A DNA stretch of 64,000 nt. Origin: Cellulomonas sp. WB94 (GTDB taxonomy: Bacteria > Actinomycetota > Actinomycetes > Actinomycetales > Cellulomonadaceae). The position numbers and the translations under genes are program-made. This document shows, in pieces, positions 46,417-55,882 of this stretch (positions are counted from its first letter, which is position 1; each line of letters opens with the position of its first letter). The stretch covers positions 310,001 to 374,000 of the forward strand of contig NZ_QEES01000002.1 of assembly GCF_003115775.1 (NCBI RefSeq), read 5' to 3'. The notes below the pieces were generated by a model. It did not search any database. It was not told the origin of the DNA and saw only the letters and a list, made by a program, of their open reading frames with translations.

Positions 46417-49248
46417 CTAGCCGCTGGATACCACTGACTGACACCCCAGCGAGACGTCACCACCAGTACCCACGTTCACCGCCGTCACACACACCCGGTG
46501 CGCACCCGGCACAGCGTTGACCAACCCCGCGAAACCATGCGCATCGCCATACCCCGGGAACGCCGCACCCACATCAGCGCGCAGCAACCCCGCCAGCACC
46601 GGCTGCCCCCGACCATCCACGTCCACCCACACGTACGACGAGGACGACGTATCGGGATCCACCACCCAACCACTCACCGACACACCGCCCGACGCACCCG
46701 TCACCGCGTCGACCCTCCCCAGCGGCGACCCACCAGGGACCACCACTGACCGACACCCCAGCGAGACGTCACCACCAGTACCCACGTTCACCGCCGTCAC
46801 ACACACCCGGTGCGCACCCGGCACAGCGTTGACCAACCCCGCGAAACCATGCGCATCGCCATACCCCGGGAACGCCGCACCCACATCAGCGCGCAGCAAC
46901 CCCGCCAGCACCGGCTGCCCCCGACCATCCACGTCCACCCACACGTACGACGAGGACGACGTATCGGGATCCACCACCCAACCACTCACCGACACACCGC
47001 CCGACGCACCCGTCACCGCGTCGACCCTCCCCAGCGGCGACCCACCAGGGACCACCACTGACCGACACCCCAGCGAGACGTCACCACCAGTACCCACGTT
47101 CACCGCCGTCACACACACCCGGTGCGCACCCGGCACAGCGTTGACCAACCCCGCGAAACCATGCGCATCGCCATACCCCGGGAACGCCGCACCCACATCA
47201 GCGCGCAGCAACCCCGCCAGCACCGGCTGCCCCCGACCATCCACGTCCACCCACACGTACGACGAGGACGACGTATCGGGATCCACCACCCAACCACTCA
47301 CCGACACACCGCCCGACGCACCCGTCACCGCGTCGACCCTCCCCAGCGGCGACCCACCAGGGACCACCACTGACCGACACCCCAACAATGGGTTAGGCCC
47401 AGCCGGCTCATTCACGACAAGGACACAGACACGGTGAGTTCCCGGTTCGGCCGGGATACTTGCCGAGAAGCCGTGCTCTGCGCCGACTCCCGGCAGAGCC
47501 GCCTCAACATCGTGCCTGATGCCATTTGCTGTCACCGTGATCGGCTCCTGCTTGTCTGTCACCACGAGCACGGCGACAGCCCCCGTACCCGCGTCCGGGT
47601 CGACAGCCCAGCCGCTCACATCAAGATGTGTGTCTTCGCCCGCGTTTCCGGGCTGCCCACCTACGAAGTCGACCGCCCCGTATGGGGCCCCCGCGGGGAC
47701 CTGGATGTCGGCACACCCGAGCGTGGTATCACTGCCGCCACCGACATCGATCGCCGTGACGCACACACGCGTGGCACCTGGAACGGCCGAGAGTGTCGCG
47801 TCGAAACCGTGACTCGAGCCGGACGCTGGAAAGACCGCGCCGACGTCCGGACGGTCGCGGTCCGCAAGGACTGTTCTGGTCTGGCCGGAGAACGCCACGC
47901 TCACGTCGATTGGTCCGGTGGTGTCGGGATCGATCGCCCAACCAACGACGCCGATGCCACCCGTCGTACCCTTGACGACCTCCAGGTTGCCGAACGGTGA
48001 GGGCGGCGCCGCATCCACGATCCGCCACCAGTTCGAGAGAAGTCCAAATGCGGGAGATGAGATCGTCGCGTTGCCCGTCGTGCACTCGACTCTCGCGGAC
48101 GTCACGCGACCGCCGAGTTCTCCGTTTCCGTCTCGCTCCAGCACAAGACGCTGCAGCTGACCGCCTGACGGGCACGCTCTCTCGACACGCGCCACCTCGA
48201 GCGTGTTCGTCCAGCGACTGACCGTGTCGCCGGGAGCCGAGCCGGTGTACGGATCAGAGTGTGCAACAAGGTAGGGCCGCGCACCGTCCTTGGCATACCC
48301 ACCGTTACTCGATGAGAATTGGGTAAGCGCGGGCCCGCCCCCGAAATAGCGGGCAATTCGCGCCGTTGCAAGGACTGCGACATCGGTTCGTGGGTCATAA
48401 AGCTCAGTCACGGACCCGGCTGCCGTGACGGTGGCCGCGCCTCCGTACATCTGACACAGCGTCGAATCGCAGAGGTCGGCTGAGCCAGCTGTCTGTCGCA
48501 CGGCTAGCGCGTATGTCCTTGCGGCAATCGCCTGTGCCTGGAGCGCAGCCGGCGCCCACCACGCAGGGCTCTCGCGTGGCACAACACCGCGGAGGTACTC
48601 CTCCATCGGCACGTTGTTGACCACCTCGAGACTTGAGCTCGACGTGGCAAGAGCGCGCAATGCCCCCGCATACCTAGTTCCGCTGCCCGCGGCGTCGAAT
48701 GCCCACAGCTGTGACCCGCCCCCGCCTGTGACCTCTACGGGACCTACGACCTGGGAAGTCGCACCAAGCACGAGAGGCAAGCTCGCCGATGTCCCAATCG
48801 CGGAAAGCGCAAATCCCGTCGCGGTCCTTGTCACCTGCACTCGGGCGTCCACGGGAGCTGCCACTCTTTCGCCCGTTGAGACATCGAGGACGAAAACTGC
48901 GGCCCCGGGCAGAGGACCGACTGTGAGCTGCGTCCCAGCGAACCGGAGCAGACGGACCCGCAGTGCATAGTCCTGGCCGATGTCAAATCGGGCTGTCTGC
49001 GGATAGTAGTAGTCGAGGATCTGGTCAGCAGACTGCCCCTGCAGGGCGGCTGCCTGCGCGCCCCACTGCGACAGGCCGATGCCATGACCGTAGCCGCGAC
49101 CCTCCACGGACCATTGCCCGGAGGAAGGAACCGCGTACGCCTCTTCGGCTGCCTGCGCAGGTGCAGCGACCACGGTCACGAGCGCAAGAGTGGACATCGT
49201 GACAAACGTCAGTACCGTCGCGACCAGGCGCTGAACTGGACTACTCAT
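46417..49248 (-). CDS. Secreted SpoIID/LytB-domain protein with five C-terminal repeats
   Basis: 943 residues with a signal peptide ending AAPAQAAE. GRGYGHGIGLSQWGAQAAALQGQSADQILDYYY and MEEYLRGVVPRESPAWWAPAALQAQAIAARTYALA are the SpoIID/LytB signature (about residues 45-350). In related proteins this domain cleaves glycan strands or stimulates amidases. From about 418 come five repeats of about 104 residues with the core GW(A/V)(I/V)DPDT. The last three are identical at DNA level (312-bp units, 46441-47376). It is divergent from a secreted DUF1906 protein with the same class of repeats. The start is the ATG at 49248; repeats probably bind wall or polysaccharide. Confidence 0.82.
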   Translation of the reverse strand: MSSPVQRLVATVLTFVTMSTLALVTVVAAPAQAAEEAYAVPSSGQWSVEGRGYGHGIGLSQWGAQAAALQGQSADQILDYYYPQTARFDIGQDYALRVRLLRFAGTQLTVGPLPGAAVFVLDVSTGERVAAPVDARVQVTRTATGFALSAIGTSASLPLVLGATSQVVGPVEVTGGGGSQLWAFDAAGSGTRYAGALRALATSSSSLEVVNNVPMEEYLRGVVPRESPAWWAPAALQAQAIAARTYALAVRQTAGSADLCDSTLCQMYGGAATVTAAGSVTELYDPRTDVAVLATARIARYFGGGPALTQFSSSNGGYAKDGARPYLVAHSDPYTGSAPGDTVSRWTNTLEVARVERACPSGGQLQRLVLERDGNGELGGRVTSARVECTTGNATISSPAFGLLSNWWRIVDAAPPSPFGNLEVVKGTTGGIGVVGWAIDPDTTGPIDVSVAFSGQTRTVLADRDRPDVGAVFPASGSSHGFDATLSAVPGATRVCVTAIDVGGGSDTTLGCADIQVPAGAPYGAVDFVGGQPGNAGEDTHLDVSGWAVDPDAGTGAVAVLVVTDKQEPITVTANGIRHDVEAALPGVGAEHGFSASIPAEPGTHRVCVLVVNEPAGPNPLLGCRSVVVPGGSPLGRVDAVTGASGGVSVSGWVVDPDTSSSSYVWVDVDGRGQPVLAGLLRADVGAAFPGYGDAHGFAGLVNAVPGAHRVCVTAVNVGTGGDVSLGCRSVVVPGGSPLGRVDAVTGASGGVSVSGWVVDPDTSSSSYVWVDVDGRGQPVLAGLLRADVGAAFPGYGDAHGFAGLVNAVPGAHRVCVTAVNVGTGGDVSLGCRSVVVPGGSPLGRVDAVTGASGGVSVSGWVVDPDTSSSSYVWVDVDGRGQPVLAGLLRADVGAAFPGYGDAHGFAGLVNAVPGAHRVCVTAVNVGTGGDVSLGCQSVVSSG
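46441..47376 (-). repeat. Three identical 312-bp tandem repeats
   Basis: Units 46441-46752, 46753-47064 and 47065-47376 look identical by eye on every base. Each encodes one 104-residue DPDT repeat of the SpoIID protein. The unit boundary lies within the motif for the linker after each GC residue pair. The identity suggests recent unequal crossing-over or gene conversion. Confidence 0.92.
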
Positions 49249-49303
49249 GACGACTCCTCGGTCAACACGCGCAGGTCTGCCTGCGACGCCCGTGCGAATG
49301 CCG

Positions 49304-49342
49304 GTAACGTAACCTGTGCGACGATCGCCGCGTGCACGTAAC
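49304..49342 (+). repeat. GTAAC repeats in the divergent secreted-protein spacer
   Basis: GTAAC occurs back to back at 49304-49308 and 49309-49313 and again at 49338-49342, in the 182-bp region between two secreted wall-protein genes. GTAAC-type repeats have been linked to MtrA in some actinobacteria. The spacing here is not the usual 11 bp, so this is only a hint. Confidence 0.3.
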
Positions 49343-49430
49343 TGCGGCGTGGCGCTGCGTCATCGTCTGGAGCGATTGCGGGCACGCGCCCACAATCCCG
49401 CAAAACGGGTCTCGAGGGAGAAATAGGACA

Positions 49431-51815
49431 ATGCGCCAGCGCTTTCGACCACGTCGGGTTGCGATTTTTCTGCTCTCGGTGGCGGCCGCGGTGCCGGGCA
49501 GCGCCCTCGCTACCGAACCGGCCTCGGTCTCGTCTCCAACAGCTGAGACGTCCCCAACGACTGCGCAGTCGGTCGACAACGCGACCAGTCCCGCAACACC
49601 GACGGCAGATGCATCCTCGTCGCCGACCGTCAGCGTCGCACCCACCCCTGACTCATCGCCTTCGACAAGCGCTACGACCACGACGGAACCATCACCGCCG
49701 GCGACTGTGTTGCAGACAGCGACGGTGGCGAATGTCAGCGTCGACATCCCGACAGGCTGGCCAACTGTTGATCTGAGCGCTGACCCGACCGCATGTGTCC
49801 GCTTCGACAAGCACGCCGTGTACGTGGGCACGCCTGGGCCTGCCCAAGACTGTCCAGCCATCGTCGCTGGACGAATCGCGGCGATACTGCTTCAGCCGCT
49901 TCCATCTGAGCTGCCGTTCGGCACCGTGATACTCATACCTGGCACCACAGTCGCGCCCAGCCCGGAGCAGATCCTCGCCGGCGAGATCGTCGCCCGCGTC
50001 GATGGTTCGGACGTTCTCGTCACGGCCACTTTCGGTGCGGACGTCGGCGAGGCAGTCGCAGCGCTGAAGACCGTTTCGGTCGCGGCGGCGCGCGTCCAGA
50101 GCCGCGGGCTCGTCGTGCCGACCAGCTTTCTCGCAACTGCTGCGCTGGCCGACCCGCCACCGCTCGATCGGACGTTCACGTGGCACCACGGGCCTGGCTT
50201 CGACGCCTGCACTGCCCCTGCCCTGTCGACCATGCAGGCATGGCTGGCGTCGCCGTACCGGGCGATCGGCGTGTACATCGGCGGGGCCCTTCGCGGATGC
50301 GCGCAGCCCAACCTCACATCGAGCTGGGTCCGCAGCGTCGCCACCCTCGGCTGGACAGCACAGCCCATCTACGTCGGCGTTCAGGCGCCTTGCAGCAACT
50401 TCACGTCGAAGATCACGTACGGGCAGGAGTGGAACCAGGGCCGCGATGCCGCACTCGACGCAGTCTCGCGCGCGCGCGCTCTCGGCATCGGCGCGGGCTC
50501 AGACATCTATTACGACATGGAGGGATACACCGTAGGTACTCAGTGCAGCGGGTCAGTTCGGGCCTTTCTCTCATCGTGGACAGACACTCTCCACTACAAC
50601 GGCTATAGCTCAGGCGTGTACAGCAGCCTCGCGTCCGGAATCGCCGACCTCGCGATCGGCGCAGGTCAGCCCGGATTCGTCGCTCCCGACAAGATCTGGA
50701 TCGCCCGGTGGAACGGGGTGCCAGACGTCTACGGTGATGCGCCCTACGTTCGCGACGACCAGTGGTCGCCCTACCAGCGCATCAAGCAGTACCGCGGGGG
50801 CCACAACGAGACGTTCGGTGGCGTCACGATCAACATCGACAACGACATCCTCGACACGGATCCGAATCAGGGCAACCCACTCGGTCAGTTCGACTCCGCA
50901 ACGGCAGGACCCAGCACCGTCACCGCGAACGGCTGGGCCATCGACCCCGACACGAACGCGTCGATCATGGTCCAGATGTACATCGACGGCGCGACGAATG
51001 CCCTCACCTGGGCGAACCAGAACCGCACCGACATCGGCGACGCCTTCCCAGCCGCGGGCCCAGCCCACGGCTACAGCCTCACGATGAGCACCCCCGCCGG
51101 CTGGCACACCGTGTGCCTCTACGCCATCAACACAGGCCCGGGAACATCCAGCCCCCTCGGCTGCCGCACCATCAACGTGCTGTCCAGCAACCCGTTCGGT
51201 CAGTTCGACTCCGCAACGGCAGGACCCAGCACCGTCACCGCGAACGGCTGGGCCATCGACCCCGACACGAACGCGTCGATCATGGTCCAGATGTACATCG
51301 ACGGCGCGACGAATGCCCTCACCTGGGCGAACCAGAACCGCACCGACATCGGCGACGCCTTCCCAGCCGCGGGCCCAGCCCACGGCTACAGCCTCACGAT
51401 GAGCACCCCCGCCGGCTGGCACACCGTGTGCCTCTACGCCATCAACACAGGCCCGGGAACATCCAGCCCCCTCGGCTGCCGCACCATCAACGTGCTGTCC
51501 AGCAACCCGTTCGGTCAGTTCGACTCCGCAACGGCAGGACCCAGCACCGTCACCGCGAACGGCTGGGCCATCGACCCCGACACGAACGCGTCGATCATGG
51601 TCCAGATGTACATCGACGGCGCGACGAATGCCCTCACCTGGGCGAACCAGAACCGCACCGACATCGGCGACGCCTTCCCAGCCGCGGGCCCAGCCCACGG
51701 CTACAGCCTCACGATGAGCACCCCCGCCGGCTGGCACACCGTGTGCCTCTACGCCATCAACACAGGCCCGGGAACATCCAGCCCCCTCGGCTGCCGCACC
51801 ATCAACGTGCCATAG
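49431..51815 (+). CDS. Secreted DUF1906 (Rv2525c-like) protein with three C-terminal repeats
   Basis: 794 residues with a signal peptide (RRVAIFLLSVAAAVPGSALA), then a Ser/Thr/Pro-rich region to about 100. The DUF1906 glycoside-hydrolase-like domain is at about 245-480, with AIGVYIGG, IYYDMEGY (catalytic-type acids) and KIWIARWNG. Three repeats of 105 residues follow (50881-51815), each with ANGWAIDPDTNASI. The first ATG in the frame (49332) has no ribosome site; the ATG at 49431 has GAGGGAG upstream and fits the signal peptide. The domain class is assigned from Rv2525c-type proteins. A wall-glycan role is inferred. Confidence 0.8.
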   Translation: MRQRFRPRRVAIFLLSVAAAVPGSALATEPASVSSPTAETSPTTAQSVDNATSPATPTADASSSPTVSVAPTPDSSPSTSATTTTEPSPPATVLQTATVANVSVDIPTGWPTVDLSADPTACVRFDKHAVYVGTPGPAQDCPAIVAGRIAAILLQPLPSELPFGTVILIPGTTVAPSPEQILAGEIVARVDGSDVLVTATFGADVGEAVAALKTVSVAAARVQSRGLVVPTSFLATAALADPPPLDRTFTWHHGPGFDACTAPALSTMQAWLASPYRAIGVYIGGALRGCAQPNLTSSWVRSVATLGWTAQPIYVGVQAPCSNFTSKITYGQEWNQGRDAALDAVSRARALGIGAGSDIYYDMEGYTVGTQCSGSVRAFLSSWTDTLHYNGYSSGVYSSLASGIADLAIGAGQPGFVAPDKIWIARWNGVPDVYGDAPYVRDDQWSPYQRIKQYRGGHNETFGGVTINIDNDILDTDPNQGNPLGQFDSATAGPSTVTANGWAIDPDTNASIMVQMYIDGATNALTWANQNRTDIGDAFPAAGPAHGYSLTMSTPAGWHTVCLYAINTGPGTSSPLGCRTINVLSSNPFGQFDSATAGPSTVTANGWAIDPDTNASIMVQMYIDGATNALTWANQNRTDIGDAFPAAGPAHGYSLTMSTPAGWHTVCLYAINTGPGTSSPLGCRTINVLSSNPFGQFDSATAGPSTVTANGWAIDPDTNASIMVQMYIDGATNALTWANQNRTDIGDAFPAAGPAHGYSLTMSTPAGWHTVCLYAINTGPGTSSPLGCRTINVP
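50881..51810 (+). repeat. Three 315-bp tandem repeats
   Basis: Units start at 50881, 51196 and 51511. The first two are identical over 315 bp, and the last matches until the final codons before the stop. Each encodes one DPDT repeat of the DUF1906 protein. The unit class is the same as in the divergent SpoIID gene, but the DNA sequence is different, so the two arrays amplified separately. Confidence 0.92.
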
Positions 51816-51831
51816 ACATCCGCTGATCGCC

Positions 51832-53793
51832 TCAGTCTGGCCGACCGATGCGTCGGCGGGCAATCGCACGCCAGGCACGTCGGACTCCTCGACGTCCAGC
51901 GCGCTCGACAAGCACCGGCAGAGATAGGACTTCCGATCGCGCAGCGTCCCGCTCGGCGCGTGCTGCGTGCAGGGCCCGTTCCGTGAGTTCGAGCTGGGCC
52001 TGCGCTGCATCGAACTCGACTCGCGCTGCATCGCGCTCCGAACGGGCGACGCCAAGCTGGCGACCCGTCTCGAAGAGCTGGTCACGTGCCACGACTGCAT
52101 CTCGTTCCATCTGCTTCTCGCCGATCCACGCCTTGACCGGTGCCATCTCGGCGCGTCGTTCAACGAAGACCCGCCGGAGTTGCTCAGTCACATCAGCCCG
52201 CGTTGTGTCGTATGCCGCGGTTCCGGGACGGCCGCCGCCAACAAGCGCCTGAAGCTGCGCCTCATCCCCCAGCGCCACATCGATCGAGGTCTCACCTAGA
52301 AGAGCACCAACCATCTGGGCGATCCGCTGAGCGAGTTGGCTCACCGAGTCCACACCCCAACGGCTCAACTCGGAGCGGCTCGTTAGGTCTCGCGCGAGGA
52401 GCAGTGAGCCGCGGATCATCGTCTGCTCAACGGAAATCAACTCCGAGCGCCACTCATCGTCTATCAGGCGCGGTTCGCCGTTAACGTAATGCACGTTGTG
52501 GGGAAGCACATCGAAAGGTGTGCCCTCGTCGCTTGAACCGACGCGTTCTTTCAGTAAGCGAACCCAGTCGCGAACAAGAGTCGGCAAGATCTCTGGCTCA
52601 TCCACCGCAAGGGCGACGAGAGACGTACCCTCGACCCACTCTTCGACATACGGAATCACGCGTAGTCCGTCCGCGCTGCCGGATCCGAGCAGCGCGCTCG
52701 TCACCAAGGTTCTGCCGGCCGCGGTGTCAATCGTCTTGCGCACCTGGAAGGGACGGCGACGCCGCATCGAAAAGTACGACGCGAGCCTGCCGTCGGGCCA
52801 CAGCTGGCGCGGCGTCCCCTCAGCCTGTGCCACCAGGACAAAGGAGTTGGAGAACTCGGCACCCACACCTGCGTCAACCAGCTGAGTCCAGAGCAACTCC
52901 TCGTCGAGCAGCACCGGGCGATCTATCACCCAGTCCGGACTCGGAAACCTTGGGACCTCGAGCGCAAGTGAAGGGGCGCGCTCTAGTAGCCGGTCTGCGT
53001 AGACGAGCCGCGTCAACTTGTAGTCCGGAAATGCACCGAGCACATAGGTCGACACAAATCCAGCGTCCTGTGCAAGCCCGACCAGCTGACGTCGATTGAA
53101 AGTCCGCGCGGGACCATCCTTCGGATAGCCCTCTACTGAATGAAAGACCTCACCCGAGTGATCCTCTGGTGCACCGGCGAGGTACTTGACGCCGAGCGCG
53201 TTCTCGATTGCCACAACAAGTTGGCCACCCGGCCGCAGCGTCTGCCGCAACAGCTCGAGGAACGTGATGTACGGGCCGCGGATGGCGCTCCCGCCGCCAA
53301 CGTACTCGAGCACGCCGACAACGACGACGACGTCGTAGGCTGGCTGCAGAGGGATGTCGGACACCTCACCTGAAAAGACGGCTACTCCAGGCAGATCCGC
53401 AGACCGTGCCGCTGCAACACGCGCGCGAGCGAGCGTCGGTTCGAGGGCATCGACGGTCGCGCAGGTCTCGCCGAGGTAGCGCGTGATTGCTCCACAGCCC
53501 GCGCCGATCTCAAGAACAGCCGCATCCGATGGCAGATCGAGTGAACGGATCACATTCGCCCTCGACGGAGACAAATGATATCGCTCCGGCCAGTTCGTTG
53601 CGGTCGCAAACAATTCGTCGCTCAGCGAGTCGAGCGCCAATCCGCTGCGCATTCTATCGAGAAGCACCTGCTCGGATCCGTCAAGCCACGCGGCGCCCGT
53701 GTCACGGATGACCCGGACGCCGCCATCGTCAGTTGTCGCCAGACTCCGCAGCGGGGTCATCGGAGTCTTTACGTCAGGCACGGAATCCCACAT
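51832..53793 (-). CDS. Methyltransferase, kinase-like and coiled-coil protein (WbdD-like)
   Basis: 653 residues in three parts. Residues about 75-240: class I methyltransferase with SAM motif VLEIGAGCG (93-101). Residues about 330-470: kinase-like, with DVLPHN (Asp428, Asn433) and IDDEW (Asp445) in the order of a catalytic loop and metal-binding Asp. Residues about 535-630: heptad-like coiled coil, then a basic amphipathic end (RRGVRRAWRAIARRRIGR). This order recalls WbdD, which caps O-antigen chains with a methyl-phosphate and sets their length. It is last in the wzm-wzt operon. The start is uncertain: 53793, GTG 53781 or ATG 53760. Confidence 0.7.
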   Translation of the reverse strand: MWDSVPDVKTPMTPLRSLATTDDGGVRVIRDTGAAWLDGSEQVLLDRMRSGLALDSLSDELFATATNWPERYHLSPSRANVIRSLDLPSDAAVLEIGAGCGAITRYLGETCATVDALEPTLARARVAAARSADLPGVAVFSGEVSDIPLQPAYDVVVVVGVLEYVGGGSAIRGPYITFLELLRQTLRPGGQLVVAIENALGVKYLAGAPEDHSGEVFHSVEGYPKDGPARTFNRRQLVGLAQDAGFVSTYVLGAFPDYKLTRLVYADRLLERAPSLALEVPRFPSPDWVIDRPVLLDEELLWTQLVDAGVGAEFSNSFVLVAQAEGTPRQLWPDGRLASYFSMRRRRPFQVRKTIDTAAGRTLVTSALLGSGSADGLRVIPYVEEWVEGTSLVALAVDEPEILPTLVRDWVRLLKERVGSSDEGTPFDVLPHNVHYVNGEPRLIDDEWRSELISVEQTMIRGSLLLARDLTSRSELSRWGVDSVSQLAQRIAQMVGALLGETSIDVALGDEAQLQALVGGGRPGTAAYDTTRADVTEQLRRVFVERRAEMAPVKAWIGEKQMERDAVVARDQLFETGRQLGVARSERDAARVEFDAAQAQLELTERALHAARAERDAARSEVLSLPVLVERAGRRGVRRAWRAIARRRIGRPD

Positions 53794-53817
53794 CCTTCAT
53801 CGGCCGGCGAACCGGCG

Positions 53818-55848
53818 TCATCCTCGAACCACATCGCGGACTGCGCAGAGATATCCAAATCCGTGCCGGACAGTCGGCTCGAGTATCGCACCTTCGGCCC
53901 ACTCGTTCCACGCATTGATGAATACCAGCCGCCGCTCGGCCTCACGCGTCGCCACAGCATCGGCAGTTGCCGCGAGCCATCGCCTGAACGTGTACGGATT
54001 GGAGCCGTACCAGATATCCGCGCTCCACTGCCTGCGAGCTGTGTTGTCAAAATCAACCATCACGGCTGGGTACGCGGAAGCATCAATCGACTTCACGCGC
54101 TCCTCGGCGTCGCGCACCAGTGACTCGTACGACAGGAGATTGCCCTTGAACTCCGCGTCCGCTCCTAGCTCGGAATAGCCAATCCAATCCCATTTCGAGT
54201 TGTGCGGCGGGAACCAATGGATGCCGTCAAGTCCGACTGCCGAAGCTGTCGAGTCGAGCCCGTCGAACTCACGCGCGACGTCGACGCTGATGAGCAAGAG
54301 CTCGCCCACACCCTCCTCGCGCGCCCGCGCACGCCAGTGCTCAAGAACGCTCCTGTAGTCCGGAATCTGCGAGATTCGGTAGATGGACAATACGGCCTTG
54401 CCGTCCACTCGCAGATAGCGCTTGTCACGCAGCAGGTCCATCACGTCGTCGATGAACTCGGTCGCAGGCACCTGGTCGTAGTCCTGGCCGATGAGCAGAT
54501 CAGTGGAACGGCCATCCCACCGTCTGGTCCAGTTCTCGTTGGCCCACATCACGCAGAACCGCTTGTCGGTTGTACCGCTCACGAGTGACTCGATCGGCAT
54601 CGAGAGAAGCCGACGCCCCGCGAACCAGTAGTAGTAATACATGAATCCTTCAACGCCGAACCTGGCTGCAAGGTCTTGCTGCGCCTCGCGTATCTCGTCG
54701 AGCCGGAGATCGTAGAATCCCAGCGCGGCCGGCAAACGCGGCTGATGGTGTCCAGGGAACACTGGGTGCGCCGCGACCACGTTCTGCCACTCAGTAAATC
54801 CGGCGCCCCACCATCGGTCGTTCTCCTGCGTAGGATGGAATTGCGGAAGGTAGAATGGAATCGCGCGAATACGTCGCGCCTCGGGTGCATCAATCGCATA
54901 GCGCTGAGGGCTGCCCGTCGCCTCGAGGAGCGACCTTTCTTCGACTCGAAGCCCGGCCTCCGCCGCAAGGATGCCAACGAGGCGCTCGACTGCGTGCGCG
55001 GTTGTTCCATCGACCTGGCCCGCCTCGGGCTCGAAATCGTCAGCAGTTAGCGAGAGTGAACGCAAGCCCTGCAGCAAGAACCCTCTTGTCCAGTACATCG
55101 ATCCCGATGGGAACCGAAGTGCAGAGGGATCGAGTTCCAGTCCGAGCCGCTCAAGAAGTTCCCTCGCCGCGCGCTCGTCGCCGCCCCAGAACTCCGGCCC
55201 GAGCGCACTGCCATCGGCAGTGACGACGCCAAGATTTGGTTCGCCAGCAAACGCCGCCAGGATATGTTCGATGTTTTGAGTGCTCGATAGCAGGGCATCC
55301 AGGAACTCTTCGCGCCACTCGGCGCCGCTCCCGTTCAGGAGTTCATGGTCCGCGCGCCACGTGCTGTTCTTGGTATGCACCTTGAGAATCAGCTCGTATG
55401 GATCGAGAAGCCCCGCATTGACGACGCTAATCATCGGCAGGATGTCGCGCCCGTGGTTCGCGCACTCGAGCACAGCGACATTCCGGACACACGGCAATGA
55501 GTCGACGTCGATACCCAGATCAGTGCCGGACGAGTTCGTCACGATGAGATCTACGTCGACGGGGATCTGGCTGATCTGCTGAAGCAGCTCGCCCATGAGC
55601 TCCGGGTAGTAGACATGCATGAGGACTGCGACCCGCGACGGCTGCTCGAATGGCAGATTGGGGTGCACGCGCCAGGCATCAGGGAATGTTCCCGAACGCC
55701 GCCCCCGATCGCGTCGCACCCAGGTCGCAAGGCTCGTCCGCGAGCCAGAGTCGACGCGTCGCGGCCGCATCCCCGCGACGCGCGTCCCCACAGCAATCCG
55801 CAGTCGCTTGATGCGGCCCGCGAGACCTGCCCGCGTTATTCGTCTCAT
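53818..55848 (-). CDS. RgpF-like plus WbsX/GH99-like polysaccharide biosynthesis protein
   Basis: 676 residues. Residues about 75-300 match the rhamnan-synthesis F family: VAVLMHVYYPELMGELLQQIS, VLECANHGRDILP and LILKVHTKNS. Residues about 330-676 match the WbsX/GH99-like domain: AIPFYLPQFHPTQENDRWWGAGFTEWQNV, YYYYWFAGRRLL and FCVMWANENWTRRWDG. Such fusions occur in loci making rhamnose-rich polysaccharides. The ATG at 55848 is chosen because the frame upstream (to 55980) lies in the next gene. It lies 35 nt after the preceding RgpF-like gene and 24 nt before the WbdD-like gene. Confidence 0.83.
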   Translation of the reverse strand: MRRITRAGLAGRIKRLRIAVGTRVAGMRPRRVDSGSRTSLATWVRRDRGRRSGTFPDAWRVHPNLPFEQPSRVAVLMHVYYPELMGELLQQISQIPVDVDLIVTNSSGTDLGIDVDSLPCVRNVAVLECANHGRDILPMISVVNAGLLDPYELILKVHTKNSTWRADHELLNGSGAEWREEFLDALLSSTQNIEHILAAFAGEPNLGVVTADGSALGPEFWGGDERAARELLERLGLELDPSALRFPSGSMYWTRGFLLQGLRSLSLTADDFEPEAGQVDGTTAHAVERLVGILAAEAGLRVEERSLLEATGSPQRYAIDAPEARRIRAIPFYLPQFHPTQENDRWWGAGFTEWQNVVAAHPVFPGHHQPRLPAALGFYDLRLDEIREAQQDLAARFGVEGFMYYYYWFAGRRLLSMPIESLVSGTTDKRFCVMWANENWTRRWDGRSTDLLIGQDYDQVPATEFIDDVMDLLRDKRYLRVDGKAVLSIYRISQIPDYRSVLEHWRARAREEGVGELLLISVDVAREFDGLDSTASAVGLDGIHWFPPHNSKWDWIGYSELGADAEFKGNLLSYESLVRDAEERVKSIDASAYPAVMVDFDNTARRQWSADIWYGSNPYTFRRWLAATADAVATREAERRLVFINAWNEWAEGAILEPTVRHGFGYLCAVRDVVRG

Positions 55849-55882
55849 GCCTCCAGCATCCTCTCCACCATTACGTCGATCA

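Noticed and set aside
46517-47437. Plus-strand repeat-containing frame opposite the SpoIID gene
   Set aside because: It merely mirrors the 312-bp repeats on the other strand. The minus-strand reading has a signal peptide, SpoIID motifs and conserved repeats.
46441-51815. Possible CRISPR arrays or mobile repeats
   Set aside because: Repeat units are 312 and 315 bp, in frame, contiguous and without spacers, so they are protein-domain duplications.
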